NCBI RefSeq assembly: GCF_041080675.1
Contig: NZ_CP163520.1
Span: forward strand, 496,001 to 560,000
Direction: 5' to 3'
DNA from: Streptomyces sp. cg36
GTDB lineage: Bacteria; Actinomycetota; Actinomycetes; Streptomycetales; Streptomycetaceae
Length of the DNA: 64,000 nucleotides
Under the pieces are notes generated by a model. That model did not search any database, was not told where the DNA came from, and saw only the letters and a program-made list of their open reading frames with translations. The position numbers and the translations under genes are program-made. Positions 42,658 through 51,419 of this stretch are shown here, one piece after another. Positions within the stretch are counted from its first letter, which is position 1, and every line of letters starts with the position of its first letter.

Positions 42658-44961
42658 ATGACCCGTCAATCCCCGCCCGGGAACCCGGGCAACGCCACGG
42701 AGCCGACCACCACGCCCCGGCGCACCAGCGCCTCCCGGCCCCGGCGTCCCGACGGCCGTTCCCCGCTGGCGGCCCTGGGACGCCTGCTGGTCCGCCGACG
42801 GCTGACCGTGGTGACCGCCGTCCTCCTCGCCGCGGCGGTGGCGGTCCCCTTCGCCGGGAGCGTGGCCGGCCGGCTCTCCGGCGGCGGCTTCACCGACCCG
42901 GCGGCCGAGTCGACGCGCGCCGAGGCGTTCCTGGCCAACCGCTTCGGCACGGGACCGCCCCACCTCGTCCTGCTGGCACGCGCCCCGGGCCCCGTCGACG
43001 CGCCGGGCACCGAGCGGGCCGGCCGCGACCTCGTCCGGCGGGTCCTGGCGCAACCGGGCGTGCTGTCGGCCGTGTCGTACTGGACCGCGCCCCAACAGGC
43101 CGCCCGACAGGCCCTGAAGGGGCGCGACGGCCGTTCGGCGCTGGTGCTGGTCCGGCTCGCGGGTGACACCGACCGCGTCCACACGACCGCGCTGGACGTG
43201 GTTCCCCGGCTCACCGGCCACCAGGGCGTACTGGACGTGTCGGCCACCGGCCCGGCGCAGGTCGGTGTCGAAGTGCAGGAGCACAGCCAGCGCGATCTGC
43301 TGCGCGCCGAGGCGTACGCGCTGCCCCTCCTCCTGGTGATCCTCGTCCTCGTCTTCGGCAGCGCCGTGGCGGCCGGGCTGCCCCTGCTGATCGGCGGGCT
43401 CTCGATCCTGGGCACGTTCCTCGTCCTGCGCGTGGTGTCCGCGTTCACCCCGGTCTCCGTCTTCTCGATCAACATCACGACGGCGCTGGGACTCGGTCTC
43501 GCCGTCGACTACAGCCTCTTCCTCGTCACCCGCTACCGCGAGGAGGCCGCGCGCGGCCTCACGACCGCCGAGGCGGTGGCACGGAGCATGCGCACCGCCG
43601 GGCGCACCGTGCTGTTCTCCGCGCTGACGGTGGCCCTGTCCCTGTCGGCGCTGCTGGCCTTCCCGCTGTACTTCCTGCGCTCCTTCGCCTACGCGGGGAT
43701 CGCGGTGGTGGCGTTCGCGGCGTTCTCGACCCTGGTCGTGCTGCCCGCGCTGCTCGGTCTGCTGGGGCCCCGCGTCGACGCGCTCGACGTACGGCGGCTG
43801 CTGCGCCGCCGCACGCGGCGCACCGCCACGGCCGGGCCCGGCGGGATCGCCAGCACGCTGCGCGCGGCCACGGTCCGGCGGCCGGTGGTGTGCGCGGCGG
43901 CCGTGGTGGGTCTGCTGGTGGTACTGGGCCTGCCGTTCGCCCGGGTGTCGTTCGGACTGGCCGACGACCGCGCCCTGCCCGCCGACGCGTCCGCCCACCG
44001 CACGGCGCGGTTCGTACGGGAGGAGTTCACCGCCCGCGGCTCTGCCGCGCTGCCGGTGGTGCTGCCGGAAGCGGGCGGGCGGGCCCGGGAGGTGGGCGCG
44101 TACGCCCTGCGCCTGTCCGCGCTGCCCGGCGTGGCCCGGGTGGACGCGGTCACCGGCAGCTACGCCTACGGAAGCCGACTGGCCGCCGCCTCCCCGGCGT
44201 CCGCCGCGTACACGGCGGGCGGGGCCACCTGGCTGTCGGTGGTGACGTCCGTCGAACCGTACTCACCCCGTGGCACGGCCCTGGTCGCGAGCCTGCGTGA
44301 GCAGGCCGCACCGGGACCCGCCCTGGTGGGCGGTGACGCCGCCGTACTCACCGACACCCGCCGGGCCGTCACCGACGGGCTGCCCGTCGCCGCGCTGATC
44401 GTCGGCGGGGCGACGGTGGTGCTGCTGTTCCTGTTCACCGGCAGCGTGCTGATCCCCGTCAAGGCGCTCCTGCTCAACCTGCTGAGCCTGACGGCGGCGT
44501 TCGGCGCCATGGTGTACGTCTTCCAGGACGGCCATCTGCGCTTCCTGGTGGGCGACTTCACGGTGACCGGGACGGTGGACATCACCATGCCGGTGCTGAT
44601 GTTCTGCGTCGCCTTCGGCCTCTCCATGGACTACGAGGTGTTCCTGCTGTCCCGGATCCGGGAGGCGTACGCGCAGACGGGTGACAACGCACTGGCCGTG
44701 GGTGTGGGGACGGCGCACACCGCCCGCCTCATCGGTGCCGCCTCCGTCCTGGTCGCCGTACCCATGGCCGCGCTCGCCACCTCGGGCATCACCTTCCTCA
44801 AGCTGCTGGGCGTGGGGCTGGCCCTGGCGGTGCTGATGGACGCCACTCTGGTGCGGGCGGTCCTGGTGCCGGCCGCGATGCGGCTCGCGGGCCGGGCCAA
44901 CTGGTGGGCGCCCGCGCCGCTGCGGCGGCTGCACGACCGGCTGGGGTGCGGCGACGGGTGA
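42658..44961 (+). CDS. MMPL-family (RND) exporter
   Basis: A 767-residue protein with two copies of the MMPL repeat. The two GxxxDY-type proton-relay segments are TTALGLGLAVDYSLFLVTRYREE and FCVAFGLSMDYEVFLLSRIREAY. Each repeat has a large external loop (about residues 70-215 and 420-560). MMPL proteins export lipids and lipophilic products in actinobacteria. It is the last gene of the plus-strand operon, so export of the acyl product is likely; a second exporter (MFS) lies in the minus-strand operon. Confidence 0.94.
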   Translation: MTRQSPPGNPGNATEPTTTPRRTSASRPRRPDGRSPLAALGRLLVRRRLTVVTAVLLAAAVAVPFAGSVAGRLSGGGFTDPAAESTRAEAFLANRFGTGPPHLVLLARAPGPVDAPGTERAGRDLVRRVLAQPGVLSAVSYWTAPQQAARQALKGRDGRSALVLVRLAGDTDRVHTTALDVVPRLTGHQGVLDVSATGPAQVGVEVQEHSQRDLLRAEAYALPLLLVILVLVFGSAVAAGLPLLIGGLSILGTFLVLRVVSAFTPVSVFSINITTALGLGLAVDYSLFLVTRYREEAARGLTTAEAVARSMRTAGRTVLFSALTVALSLSALLAFPLYFLRSFAYAGIAVVAFAAFSTLVVLPALLGLLGPRVDALDVRRLLRRRTRRTATAGPGGIASTLRAATVRRPVVCAAAVVGLLVVLGLPFARVSFGLADDRALPADASAHRTARFVREEFTARGSAALPVVLPEAGGRAREVGAYALRLSALPGVARVDAVTGSYAYGSRLAAASPASAAYTAGGATWLSVVTSVEPYSPRGTALVASLREQAAPGPALVGGDAAVLTDTRRAVTDGLPVAALIVGGATVVLLFLFTGSVLIPVKALLLNLLSLTAAFGAMVYVFQDGHLRFLVGDFTVTGTVDITMPVLMFCVAFGLSMDYEVFLLSRIREAYAQTGDNALAVGVGTAHTARLIGAASVLVAVPMAALATSGITFLKLLGVGLALAVLMDATLVRAVLVPAAMRLAGRANWWAPAPLRRLHDRLGCGDG

Positions 44962-44971
44962 CGGCCGCACG

Positions 44972-45021
44972 GTGGAGGAGGGAGGGGCGGCCGGTGGACC
45001 GGCCGCCCCTCCCTCCTCCAC
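44972..45021. terminator. Strong bidirectional terminator
   Basis: A perfect 23-bp stem (44972-44994 and 44999-45021) with a TGGA loop between two convergent genes, 11 bases after one stop and 15 before the other. Confidence 0.9.
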
Positions 45022-45035
45022 GCGGAGGTCCGCGT

Positions 45036-46889
45036 TCAGTCGTAGAGCGCCTCGAACAGCGCGCGCAAGCGGGCGTGCACGACCGGGCGGGCGACCTTCA
45101 GGGACACCGTCAGCTCACCCGCCTCGGCGCTCAGCTCCCGGTCGAGGACATGGACGGCCCGGGCACGGAAGTACTCCTGGAAGCCGGAGTTGGCGTGCTC
45201 CAGCGCCCCTGAGATCTCCGCGAGCAGCTCCGGCGTGCGCGCGAGGGTCTCCAGCCGCGTCGGCAGCGCCCGCGCGGCGGCCCATTCGGCGGCCCGGCGC
45301 GCGTCCAGGGTGATCAGCGCGACCAGGTGCGGCCTGGCCTCGCCGTAGAGGACGGCCTGGGAGATCAACGGGTGGGTACGCAGCTGCTGTTCGAGGGGGT
45401 GGGGGGTGACCGCCATGCCGTTGGAGAGCTGGATGAGCTCCTTCTTGCGCCCGGTCAGGCGCAGATAGCCGTCCCCGTCCAGCTCACCCAGGTCACCGGT
45501 GTGGAGCCAGCCGTCGCGCACACCCCCGAACCCTCCCTCGTCGTAACCCCAGTAACCGCGGAAGACGTTGGCGCCCCGCAGCAGGATCTCGCCGTCGTCC
45601 GCGATGGCCACCTCCACCCCCGGAAGGGGTTTGCCGACCGTGCCCAGCCGGTAGTCCTCGGGGGTGTTGGTGGTGGCCGCCGCCGCCGTCTCGGTCATGC
45701 CGTAGCACTCCACGACGGGCAGGCCGCAGCCGAGGAAGAAGGCGAGGACGTCCTGGGAGACCGGGGCGCCGGAGACGGTGACGCGCCGCACCCGTCCGCC
45801 GAATCCCTCGCGCACCCGGGCGAAGAGCGTTTCTTCCGTACGGTCGAACCACTCCCGCAGCCCGGTCGGCACCGGCTCGCCCGCGGCCAGCATGCGGCGT
45901 ACGCGCAAACCCTCGCGGGCGGCTTCGAGCAGCTCCGGCCGACGGGCCGGGGGGACGTCGGCGAGGGCCGCGCGGTAGATCTTCTCCAGCGCGAGCGGCA
46001 CCAGCGGGACGATGCTCGGCCGGGCCGCCCTCAGCTCCGCCACCAGGTCGTCGTCGGAGCCACCGCGCCACCACACCAGGGTGTAGCCGGACCACCAGGT
46101 GAGCAGCTGCATCAGCAGGGCGATGGTGTGCGGCCCGGTGACGACGAAGACGGTGCCGTTGCTGGTGTCCGGCGCGGCGTCCGGGTGGCGCGGTGGTGAG
46201 GGGTGGGCGCGCAGGACGGCGAGGTAGTTGGCGTGCGAGAGGGCGCAGCCCTTCTTCGGGCCGGTGGTCCCGGAGGTGTAGATGATGAGGAGGAGGTCCT
46301 CGGCCCGGACGGCCGCACGGCGGCGCGCCAGGGCGTCGGGCGCCACGGTGTGCGCACCCGCCGCACGCAGGCGGTCCAGCGTGAGGGATGGGTCCGTACG
46401 GGCGGGATCCGGGCGGGACGGGTCCGCCGGGGCGTCCGCCGCGTCCATCACGACGACGTGGCGCAGCCCGGGGACGCGGGGCCGCGCGGCCCGTACCTTG
46501 GCCAGTTGCTCGCCGTCCTCGCAGAGGACCGCCTTCGCGTCGCAGTCGTTCAGGACGTGGACCATCTCGTCCGGGACGGTCGACGGCAGCAAGGACACCA
46601 GCACCAGGCCGCAGGACGCCGCCGCGAGCAGCGTCAGGGTCCACTCCGGGCGCGGCCCGCTCTGGACGGCTATGCGGTCGCCGGGGGCCAGTCCAAGCGC
46701 CAGCAGGCCGCGGGCGATCTCGTCGCTGGCCGCACGGGCCTCGGCGAACGTCAGCCAATGCGCTGTTCCCTGCGCGTCCTGCCAGCTCAGCGCCGGTGCG
46801 TGCGGCCAGCTCCGGGCGCCCCGCTCGGCGAGACGGGCCAGGCTGTCCGGGGCCGGGCCGGTGGGGTCCGGCGGGGTGAGCGGGGTCAT
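45036..46889 (-). CDS. Long-chain fatty-acid CoA ligase-like (AMP-binding) enzyme
   Basis: A 617-residue ANL-superfamily enzyme, FadD15/AFR-like in length. Motifs: IIYTSGTTGPKKGCALSHANY (P-loop), VECYGMTETAAAATTN, WLHTGDLGELDGDGYLRLTGRKKELIQLSNGMAVTPHPLE. It activates a carboxylic acid with ATP, then forms a CoA (or ACP) thioester. It converges on the MMPL gene and follows a winged-helix regulator by 5 bases. It could supply an acyl starter or activate the trimmed acid for amide formation. Confidence 0.92.
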   Translation of the reverse strand: MTPLTPPDPTGPAPDSLARLAERGARSWPHAPALSWQDAQGTAHWLTFAEARAASDEIARGLLALGLAPGDRIAVQSGPRPEWTLTLLAAASCGLVLVSLLPSTVPDEMVHVLNDCDAKAVLCEDGEQLAKVRAARPRVPGLRHVVVMDAADAPADPSRPDPARTDPSLTLDRLRAAGAHTVAPDALARRRAAVRAEDLLLIIYTSGTTGPKKGCALSHANYLAVLRAHPSPPRHPDAAPDTSNGTVFVVTGPHTIALLMQLLTWWSGYTLVWWRGGSDDDLVAELRAARPSIVPLVPLALEKIYRAALADVPPARRPELLEAAREGLRVRRMLAAGEPVPTGLREWFDRTEETLFARVREGFGGRVRRVTVSGAPVSQDVLAFFLGCGLPVVECYGMTETAAAATTNTPEDYRLGTVGKPLPGVEVAIADDGEILLRGANVFRGYWGYDEGGFGGVRDGWLHTGDLGELDGDGYLRLTGRKKELIQLSNGMAVTPHPLEQQLRTHPLISQAVLYGEARPHLVALITLDARRAAEWAAARALPTRLETLARTPELLAEISGALEHANSGFQEYFRARAVHVLDRELSAEAGELTVSLKVARPVVHARLRALFEALYD

Positions 46890-46894
46890 GGCGG

Positions 46895-47560
46895 TCACTC
46901 CCCCGCTCGTACGGGCCGCCGGGCGGCCGGGGTGCGGTGCTCCGCGTCGAGCATGTAGCCGTTGCCCCACACCGTCTTGATCACCAGGCCGAGGGGCGCG
47001 AGACGGCGGCGGACGCGCAGGATCCGCACGTCCAGGGCGTTGCGCCGCAGGTTCTCGGCGGCGGGCCACATCTGGGCGGTGAGGTCCTCGCGGCTGACGA
47101 TGCCCCGGTAGGCGGCGAGCAGCAGCCGGACCAGGGCGGCCTCGCCGGGGGCCAGGGGCAGGCTCTGGTCGCCGAAGTGCAGGATGCCGTGGTGGTCGAG
47201 GACGGGGTCGCGGGGAGCGGCTCTGACCTGGAGGGCGGCCTGCCGGGCGTGGAGGTCCTGCGGGTCGGCCGGGGTGCGGATCCAGTCCTCCAGCTGGTCC
47301 ACGCAGCGCGGGGGCGGTGTCGCGGGTGCCACCAGCAGCAGCCGGGGGACCCCGTCGGCCCGGCACTGTTCGAGCTGGGCGGCCTGCTCGGGCCAGCGCA
47401 GGACACGGACCGTGCCGGGCGCGGCACGGCCGGGGACGGTGGGGCCCGGGCGGCCGGCACCGGGGCGTCCCGGGGTGGTGGGGCCCGCCGGTACGGCGCC
47501 GGGGCGAGGGGTCCGGGGCGCGTGGGCGGTGGGCTGGGAGAGGATGAGGGGGAGAGTCAC
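46895..47560 (-). CDS. OmpR-type winged-helix regulator lacking a receiver domain
   Basis: A 221-residue protein from a GTG at 47560 (AAGGAGG upstream). The C-terminal 100 residues form a Trans_reg_C winged helix: LPLAPGEAALVRLLLAAYRGIVSREDLTAQMWP, RRNALDVRILRVRRRLAPLGLVIKTVWGNGYML. The N-terminal part has a Pro/Gly-rich stretch and a short segment (VRVLRWPEQAAQLEQC...PRLLLVAPATP) that is not a phospho-receiver. It is probably a cluster-situated regulator of the adjacent ligase or of the divergent operons. Confidence 0.85.
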   Translation of the reverse strand: MTLPLILSQPTAHAPRTPRPGAVPAGPTTPGRPGAGRPGPTVPGRAAPGTVRVLRWPEQAAQLEQCRADGVPRLLLVAPATPPPRCVDQLEDWIRTPADPQDLHARQAALQVRAAPRDPVLDHHGILHFGDQSLPLAPGEAALVRLLLAAYRGIVSREDLTAQMWPAAENLRRNALDVRILRVRRRLAPLGLVIKTVWGNGYMLDAEHRTPAARRPVRAGE

Positions 47561-47737
47561 GGTTGCCTCCTTGGACGGATGAGGACGGCGGCTTCGTGAA
47601 GGCGCGCGGGACCGGCCGACGGGATGCGGCCCCGGCCGGGCGTCGCTCGCGCGCACACCACACATAAGCCGGTCGTGAAGCCGAGCACCATGCCTGGCGG
47701 TGTGCTTGGGTGTGCCTTCGGGTGTGCGCACCACGGA

Positions 47738-49138
47738 TCAGGGAGCGGCAGCCGGCGTCCCCTCGTCGGCGAACCGGTCCAAGTAGGCGCGGACGGCCGG
47801 GACCCGCAGGTGGGCGCCGAGGTCGGCGTGGAGTGCTTCCAGCTGGGCGCGTACGCCGAACGTCGGGGTGGACGTCTCGAACACGACGGCGGCCGTGGCA
47901 TGGGTGAGTGCGGTGTCCCACGCTCCGAGGGCCAGGTGCGCACGGGCCATGTGGACCTGCGCGAGGGCGCGTTCACACGGTGTCAGACCGTCTGCCGGAG
48001 CCGCCGTGACGAGGGGGCCGAGGAGTTCCAGTGCCCGCCGCGGCAGACCGCAGTGGACGAGGCCCATCCCGATCAGGTTGGAGAGTGCGTCAGGGGTGAA
48101 CCAGTCGGTGAACCTCGGGTGCCCTCCGGATGACGGGCGGCCGTACTCCGTGCGGGCCTCGTCGAAGTGCCGCAGCGCCCGGTCCACCTCGCCCGTCAGC
48201 GCGCGGGCGGTGCCCCGTGCGAGGTGCACGAGCGAGGCCAGACGCGGTCCGGGGCCCGCCGGACCGGCGCAGACCCGCGCGACGGGCTCCAGGAGAGCGA
48301 GCGCCTGTGCCGGATGCCCCGTGCCCACGCACTGCGCGGCCATCAACACCAGTGCCCAGAGCCCGAGTTGCCGGTGGCCCGCCAGGGAGCTGAGGCGCGC
48401 CGCGGCGACAAAGGCCACCTGGGCGAACGCGTGCTCGCCCGACTCGTAGGCGAGCCATCCGCTCAGACAGGCGGCACCGGCCGCCGCCGACAGCAGCTCG
48501 GGGCCTTCGTCGGCGCCGTGGCCCCTGGAGCGCAGCAGCTCGCCGACGACGCACAGCTCGGTGACGGCCAGCAGCCGGGCCGTCGCCGCGCCCTCGGTGA
48601 GGTAGAGCGCGTGGATCTGCCGTCGGCGCACTTCCAGGGTGCGCACGGTCAGGGGGTCGAGGGCGGGGCCGGTCCCGGTCGGCGCCGGGCGGACCTCGCC
48701 GTCGCGCTCCGCCCACGCCTCCGCCAGCCGCGCGAGCGCCGTCGGGCAGATCACGAACGCGCGGTCGGCGGAGTCGGCGAGCGGGCCGACCAGTGCGTGC
48801 AGTGAGCGCAGGGCGCCCTCCGCGTCCCAGGGGGCGTGGAACGGGTCCTCGGTGTCGCCCGCGACCTGCAGCCAGTGCGGCCAGCCCAGCCGGAGCACAT
48901 CGGCGCGGGACACACCGTGGAGCCGCGCCATGGCGAGCTGCGCGCCGGGCTCGGGGGTGACCTTGCCCGATTCCCAGCGGGCGACCTTCTCGCGGCGGGC
49001 GGCCATGGTGCCGAGGCCGAGTTCGGCGTGGTGGGCGGCGACGAGCTGGGCGTAGGCGGCGTGGGACAGCCCCGCGCGCTTGCGCAGCCGGGCGAGCGGG
49101 TGGGCGGATGCGGAGGTGTTCCGCGGGGTGGGGAGCAT
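47738..49138 (-). CDS. XRE-family regulator with TPR-like sensor region
   Basis: A 466-residue protein: an N-terminal HTH (residues about 14-75: LARLRKRAGLSHAAYAQLV, MAARREKVARWESGKVTPEPGAQLAMARL) followed by a long all-helical region with TPR-like repeats (ATARLLAVTELCVVGELL, LASLVHLARGTARALTGEVDRALRHFDEA, ALAQVHMARAHLALGAWDTALTH). This layout is common in streptomycete regulators controlled by ligands or small peptides. It lies upstream of the winged-helix regulator on the same strand. Targets are unknown. Confidence 0.88.
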   Translation of the reverse strand: MLPTPRNTSASAHPLARLRKRAGLSHAAYAQLVAAHHAELGLGTMAARREKVARWESGKVTPEPGAQLAMARLHGVSRADVLRLGWPHWLQVAGDTEDPFHAPWDAEGALRSLHALVGPLADSADRAFVICPTALARLAEAWAERDGEVRPAPTGTGPALDPLTVRTLEVRRRQIHALYLTEGAATARLLAVTELCVVGELLRSRGHGADEGPELLSAAAGAACLSGWLAYESGEHAFAQVAFVAAARLSSLAGHRQLGLWALVLMAAQCVGTGHPAQALALLEPVARVCAGPAGPGPRLASLVHLARGTARALTGEVDRALRHFDEARTEYGRPSSGGHPRFTDWFTPDALSNLIGMGLVHCGLPRRALELLGPLVTAAPADGLTPCERALAQVHMARAHLALGAWDTALTHATAAVVFETSTPTFGVRAQLEALHADLGAHLRVPAVRAYLDRFADEGTPAAAP

Positions 49139-49210
49139 GGGGGAAGAGACCTGTCTGGTGCGGTGGGGGCCGGTGCGGTGGGGGCGCGCGGTGGGCGCCG
49201 GGGCGGTGCG

Positions 49211-49441
49211 CTACGCGGACTCCGAGGTCTCCTCGTGCTCCGCGCGCGCCAGGCGCGCCGGGGAACCGGCCCGGTCACCGAGGCGCAGGGCGGCCCAGGC
49301 GAGCCGGCGCAGCCGCCACAGCCCCGGGCGGCGTACGCGGCACAGGTCGTGGGGCCGGGCGAACGCCGCCGCGTGGACGCCCGCGGCGAGCAGCGCGGCG
49401 ACGCCGTACGGGAGCGGACGGGTGCGGCGGGTCCGCGGCAT
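49211..49441 (-). CDS. Small basic hypothetical protein
   Basis: From the ATG at 49441 the frame (76 residues) has third positions that are almost all G or C, which supports coding. Upstream of that ATG the same open frame loses this bias, so the longer start at 49537 is rejected. The protein begins MPRTRRTRPLPYGVAALLAAGVHAAAF (one short hydrophobic stretch), is Arg-rich in the middle and ends in an acidic AEHEETSESA tail. No strong ribosome-binding site is seen. No family is recognised. Confidence 0.45.
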   Translation of the reverse strand: MPRTRRTRPLPYGVAALLAAGVHAAAFARPHDLCRVRRPGLWRLRRLAWAALRLGDRAGSPARLARAEHEETSESA

Positions 49442-49915
49442 TCGGCACGCGGGGCGACAGGGTGACTGCGCAGAGTGGTGACAGGTGGGGGCGGGGCGGG
49501 GGGCGGCGATGGGCGGAGGAGCCAGAAAGGCGCTCATGGCGGGTTTCTGTCCGTTCTCGGTCGAGGGGGAGGCCGGGTGGGTCTCTCGGTCGAAGGAGCG
49601 GCAAGGGCCAGGACCGCATGAGCGGGATGGGCTTTTGGGTGTGTGCCCGTCGGAGGGGCGGCCGGGGGCGGTCCAGCTGGGGCGCCTTGCTCGTCCAGTC
49701 TGGTCGGCCCGGCCCGCCGCCGGGACCCGCCCGGCGTCCGCACCGGCCCCCGCCGGTCGGCGGGGGCCCGCGTGGGCGGCGGCGGGTGCGGTGGATACCC
49801 GTAGGTCCTCACCACGCGCGAAGTGCCGGGCCCGCCACTGGGCCCGGCACCGTGCGCACCCCGGCCGCCGTGCGTCACGGGCGGGGTGTCGCGGACGGGG
49901 CGGTTGGCCCCGGCG
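49442..49915. other. Intergenic stretch without recognised gene
   Basis: The open frames here do not keep a coding third-position bias or protein-like composition. Apart from the hairpin at 49823-49850, no feature is seen. Confidence 0.5.
49823..49850 (-). terminator. Hairpin terminator downstream of the small secreted-protein gene
   Basis: A perfect 11-bp stem (49823-49833 and 49840-49850) with a GCCACT loop, about 65 bases after the stop of the minus-strand gene at 49916. Confidence 0.6.
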
Positions 49916-50242
49916 TCAGATGTGCTCGGCGGGGTTGGCCGGAAGGAAGAAGTTCCAGCTGCCGGGGCCGTGGTGCTGGCCGTCGGGGGAATTCCTGGAG
50001 GCGCAGGCGCCGTTGGTGGGGTTGCCGTTCCACCACAGGCTGTAGCAGTAGTTGCAGAAGCGCCAGTTGTCCTGGTAGGCGGTGACGCGGTCGGGGATGG
50101 GCAGACCGGCCGCGAGGCGGGCCTCGTTGTGTGTGGCCGCCGCGCGCGCGGCGGGGGTGCCCAGCGCCGCCGCACCGGCGACGAGGGCCGCTCCGCCCGC
50201 GGCCTTCATGATTCTTCGTCGGGTCTGCCGCTGATCGGCCAT
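49916..50242 (-). CDS. Small twin-arginine secreted protein with a WRxCxxC motif
   Basis: A 108-residue protein from the ATG at 50242 (GAGGAG upstream). The N-terminus has a twin-arginine-type signal (RQTRRRIMKAAGGAALVAGAAALG) with likely cleavage near ARAAA. The mature part is about 75 residues and includes YQDNWRFCNYCYSLWWNGNP, then NGACASRN and GSWNFFLPAN. I recall WRxCxxCxxLxxxG motifs, often in tandem, in uncharacterised secreted actinobacterial proteins; here there is one copy. The three cysteines and a histidine might bind metal or form a disulfide. Function is unknown. Confidence 0.75.
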   Translation of the reverse strand: MADQRQTRRRIMKAAGGAALVAGAAALGTPAARAAATHNEARLAAGLPIPDRVTAYQDNWRFCNYCYSLWWNGNPTNGACASRNSPDGQHHGPGSWNFFLPANPAEHI

Positions 50243-50569
50243 GGGCTCACTCCTCTGGGGGTTCACCGGTGGTGCATGACCTCAACTGGCCCTGATATCA
50301 ACCTAGTTGACACATCGCAGGCTATTCCCCACCCCCAGGGGCAGGCGATCGGCAATCCAGCCATGCCATGGACGCGACATCACACGTGCATCGCGCACGC
50401 CCCGTGCGCGCACCGCGCACCCCTCGCGCCCGAGAAGCGGCACCTCGCACCTCCACCCCTCCCGTACCTGTGCGGCAGATCACGGTGACCCCGGCACGCC
50501 CGGCACCTACGATGCGTGACTGATACAGCTATCCGATGCACATGTGCCCTGCCCGAGGAGACGGTCCCC
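50243..50569. promoter_or_regulatory. Divergent intergenic region
   Basis: Between the secreted-protein gene and the thioesterase gene. It contains an AT-richer segment at about 50290-50330 with TAGTTGACACATCGC, which resembles TAGTTGACATCGC upstream of the XRE gene at 16770. TTGACA is a plausible -35 for the plus-strand gene, but no convincing -10 follows. No gene is seen. Confidence 0.35.
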
Positions 50570-51373
50570 GTGACCACTGGCGTCATCGCGCGTGACAGCT
50601 ACTACGAGCGAACGGGCGAGCGCCGCTTCAAGCCCACGGCCCACGCCGGGGGTGCCTGGAGCAGCGACGAGCAGCACTTCAGCCCGCTCGCGGGACTCGT
50701 CGCGCACGCCGTCGAGCAGCACCTCGCGGCGCGGCCCGGCAACCTCGTGGTGGGCCGGATCAGCTATGACATCCTCGGCAGGATCGCGCTCGACGAGTGC
50801 GAGATCACCGTCGACACCGTCCGCCCCGGCCGCACCATCGAACTCCTCGAAGCGACCGTGACCATCGACGGCCGCCCGGTCGTGCGCGCCCGGGTCTGGC
50901 TGCTGGCGTCCCTGGACACCTCGGCCGTCGCCGACAGCCCCCACGAACGGCTCCCCTCCCCCGACGAACTCCCGGTGTGGTCCATGGGCGAGGAGTGGAA
51001 CGGCGGGTACGTCTCCTCCGTCGAGGTGCGCCGCGCCCGCGCGTCCCGCAAGGGGCGGGCGACCGCCTGGATCTCCTCGGGCGTCGACCTGGTGGCGGGC
51101 GAGCCGAGCGGCCCGCTGGCCTCCTACCTCGCGCTCGTGGACACCGCCAACGGCATCGCCGTGCAGCAGGACCCCACGACCTGGATGTTCCCGAACCTCG
51201 ATCTGACGATCCACCTCCACCGACAGCCGCGAGGGCCGTGGACGGGCCTCGACACCACGGTGACGTTCGGCCCGTCGGGCCAGGGTCTCACCAGCAGCGT
51301 CCTGCACGACCTCCACGGCCCGGTCGGCCACGCCGAACAGATCCTCACGGTCCGCCCGCTGACCGGCGACTGA
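50570..51373 (+). CDS. Acyl-CoA thioesterase-like protein (double hotdog)
   Basis: A 267-residue protein from a GTG at 50570 with GAGGAG upstream; an earlier in-frame ATG at 50516 lacks one. The pattern is of the TesB-like 4HBT_3 group: DSYYERTGERRFKPTAHAGGAW, HFSPLAGLVAHAVEQHL, VVGRISYDILGRIAL, and the second half LASYLALVDTANGIAV, WMFPNLDLTIHLHRQPRG. It probably hydrolyses acyl-CoA or binds acyl groups. It stands alone. Confidence 0.85.
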   Translation: MTTGVIARDSYYERTGERRFKPTAHAGGAWSSDEQHFSPLAGLVAHAVEQHLAARPGNLVVGRISYDILGRIALDECEITVDTVRPGRTIELLEATVTIDGRPVVRARVWLLASLDTSAVADSPHERLPSPDELPVWSMGEEWNGGYVSSVEVRRARASRKGRATAWISSGVDLVAGEPSGPLASYLALVDTANGIAVQQDPTTWMFPNLDLTIHLHRQPRGPWTGLDTTVTFGPSGQGLTSSVLHDLHGPVGHAEQILTVRPLTGD

Positions 51374-51416
51374 GTGCGCCCGCACCGGCCGGGTGGTCCG
51401 GCCGGTGCGGGCGCAC
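51374..51416. terminator. Bidirectional hairpin terminator
   Basis: A perfect 19-bp stem (51374-51392 and 51398-51416) starting right after the thioesterase stop and ending 3 bases before the stop of the convergent binding-protein gene. Confidence 0.88.
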
Positions 51417-51419
51417 GCG

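Noticed and set aside
49485..50045. Plus-strand frame of 186 residues
   Set aside because: Composition is not protein-like and it is antisense to the better supported secreted-protein gene.
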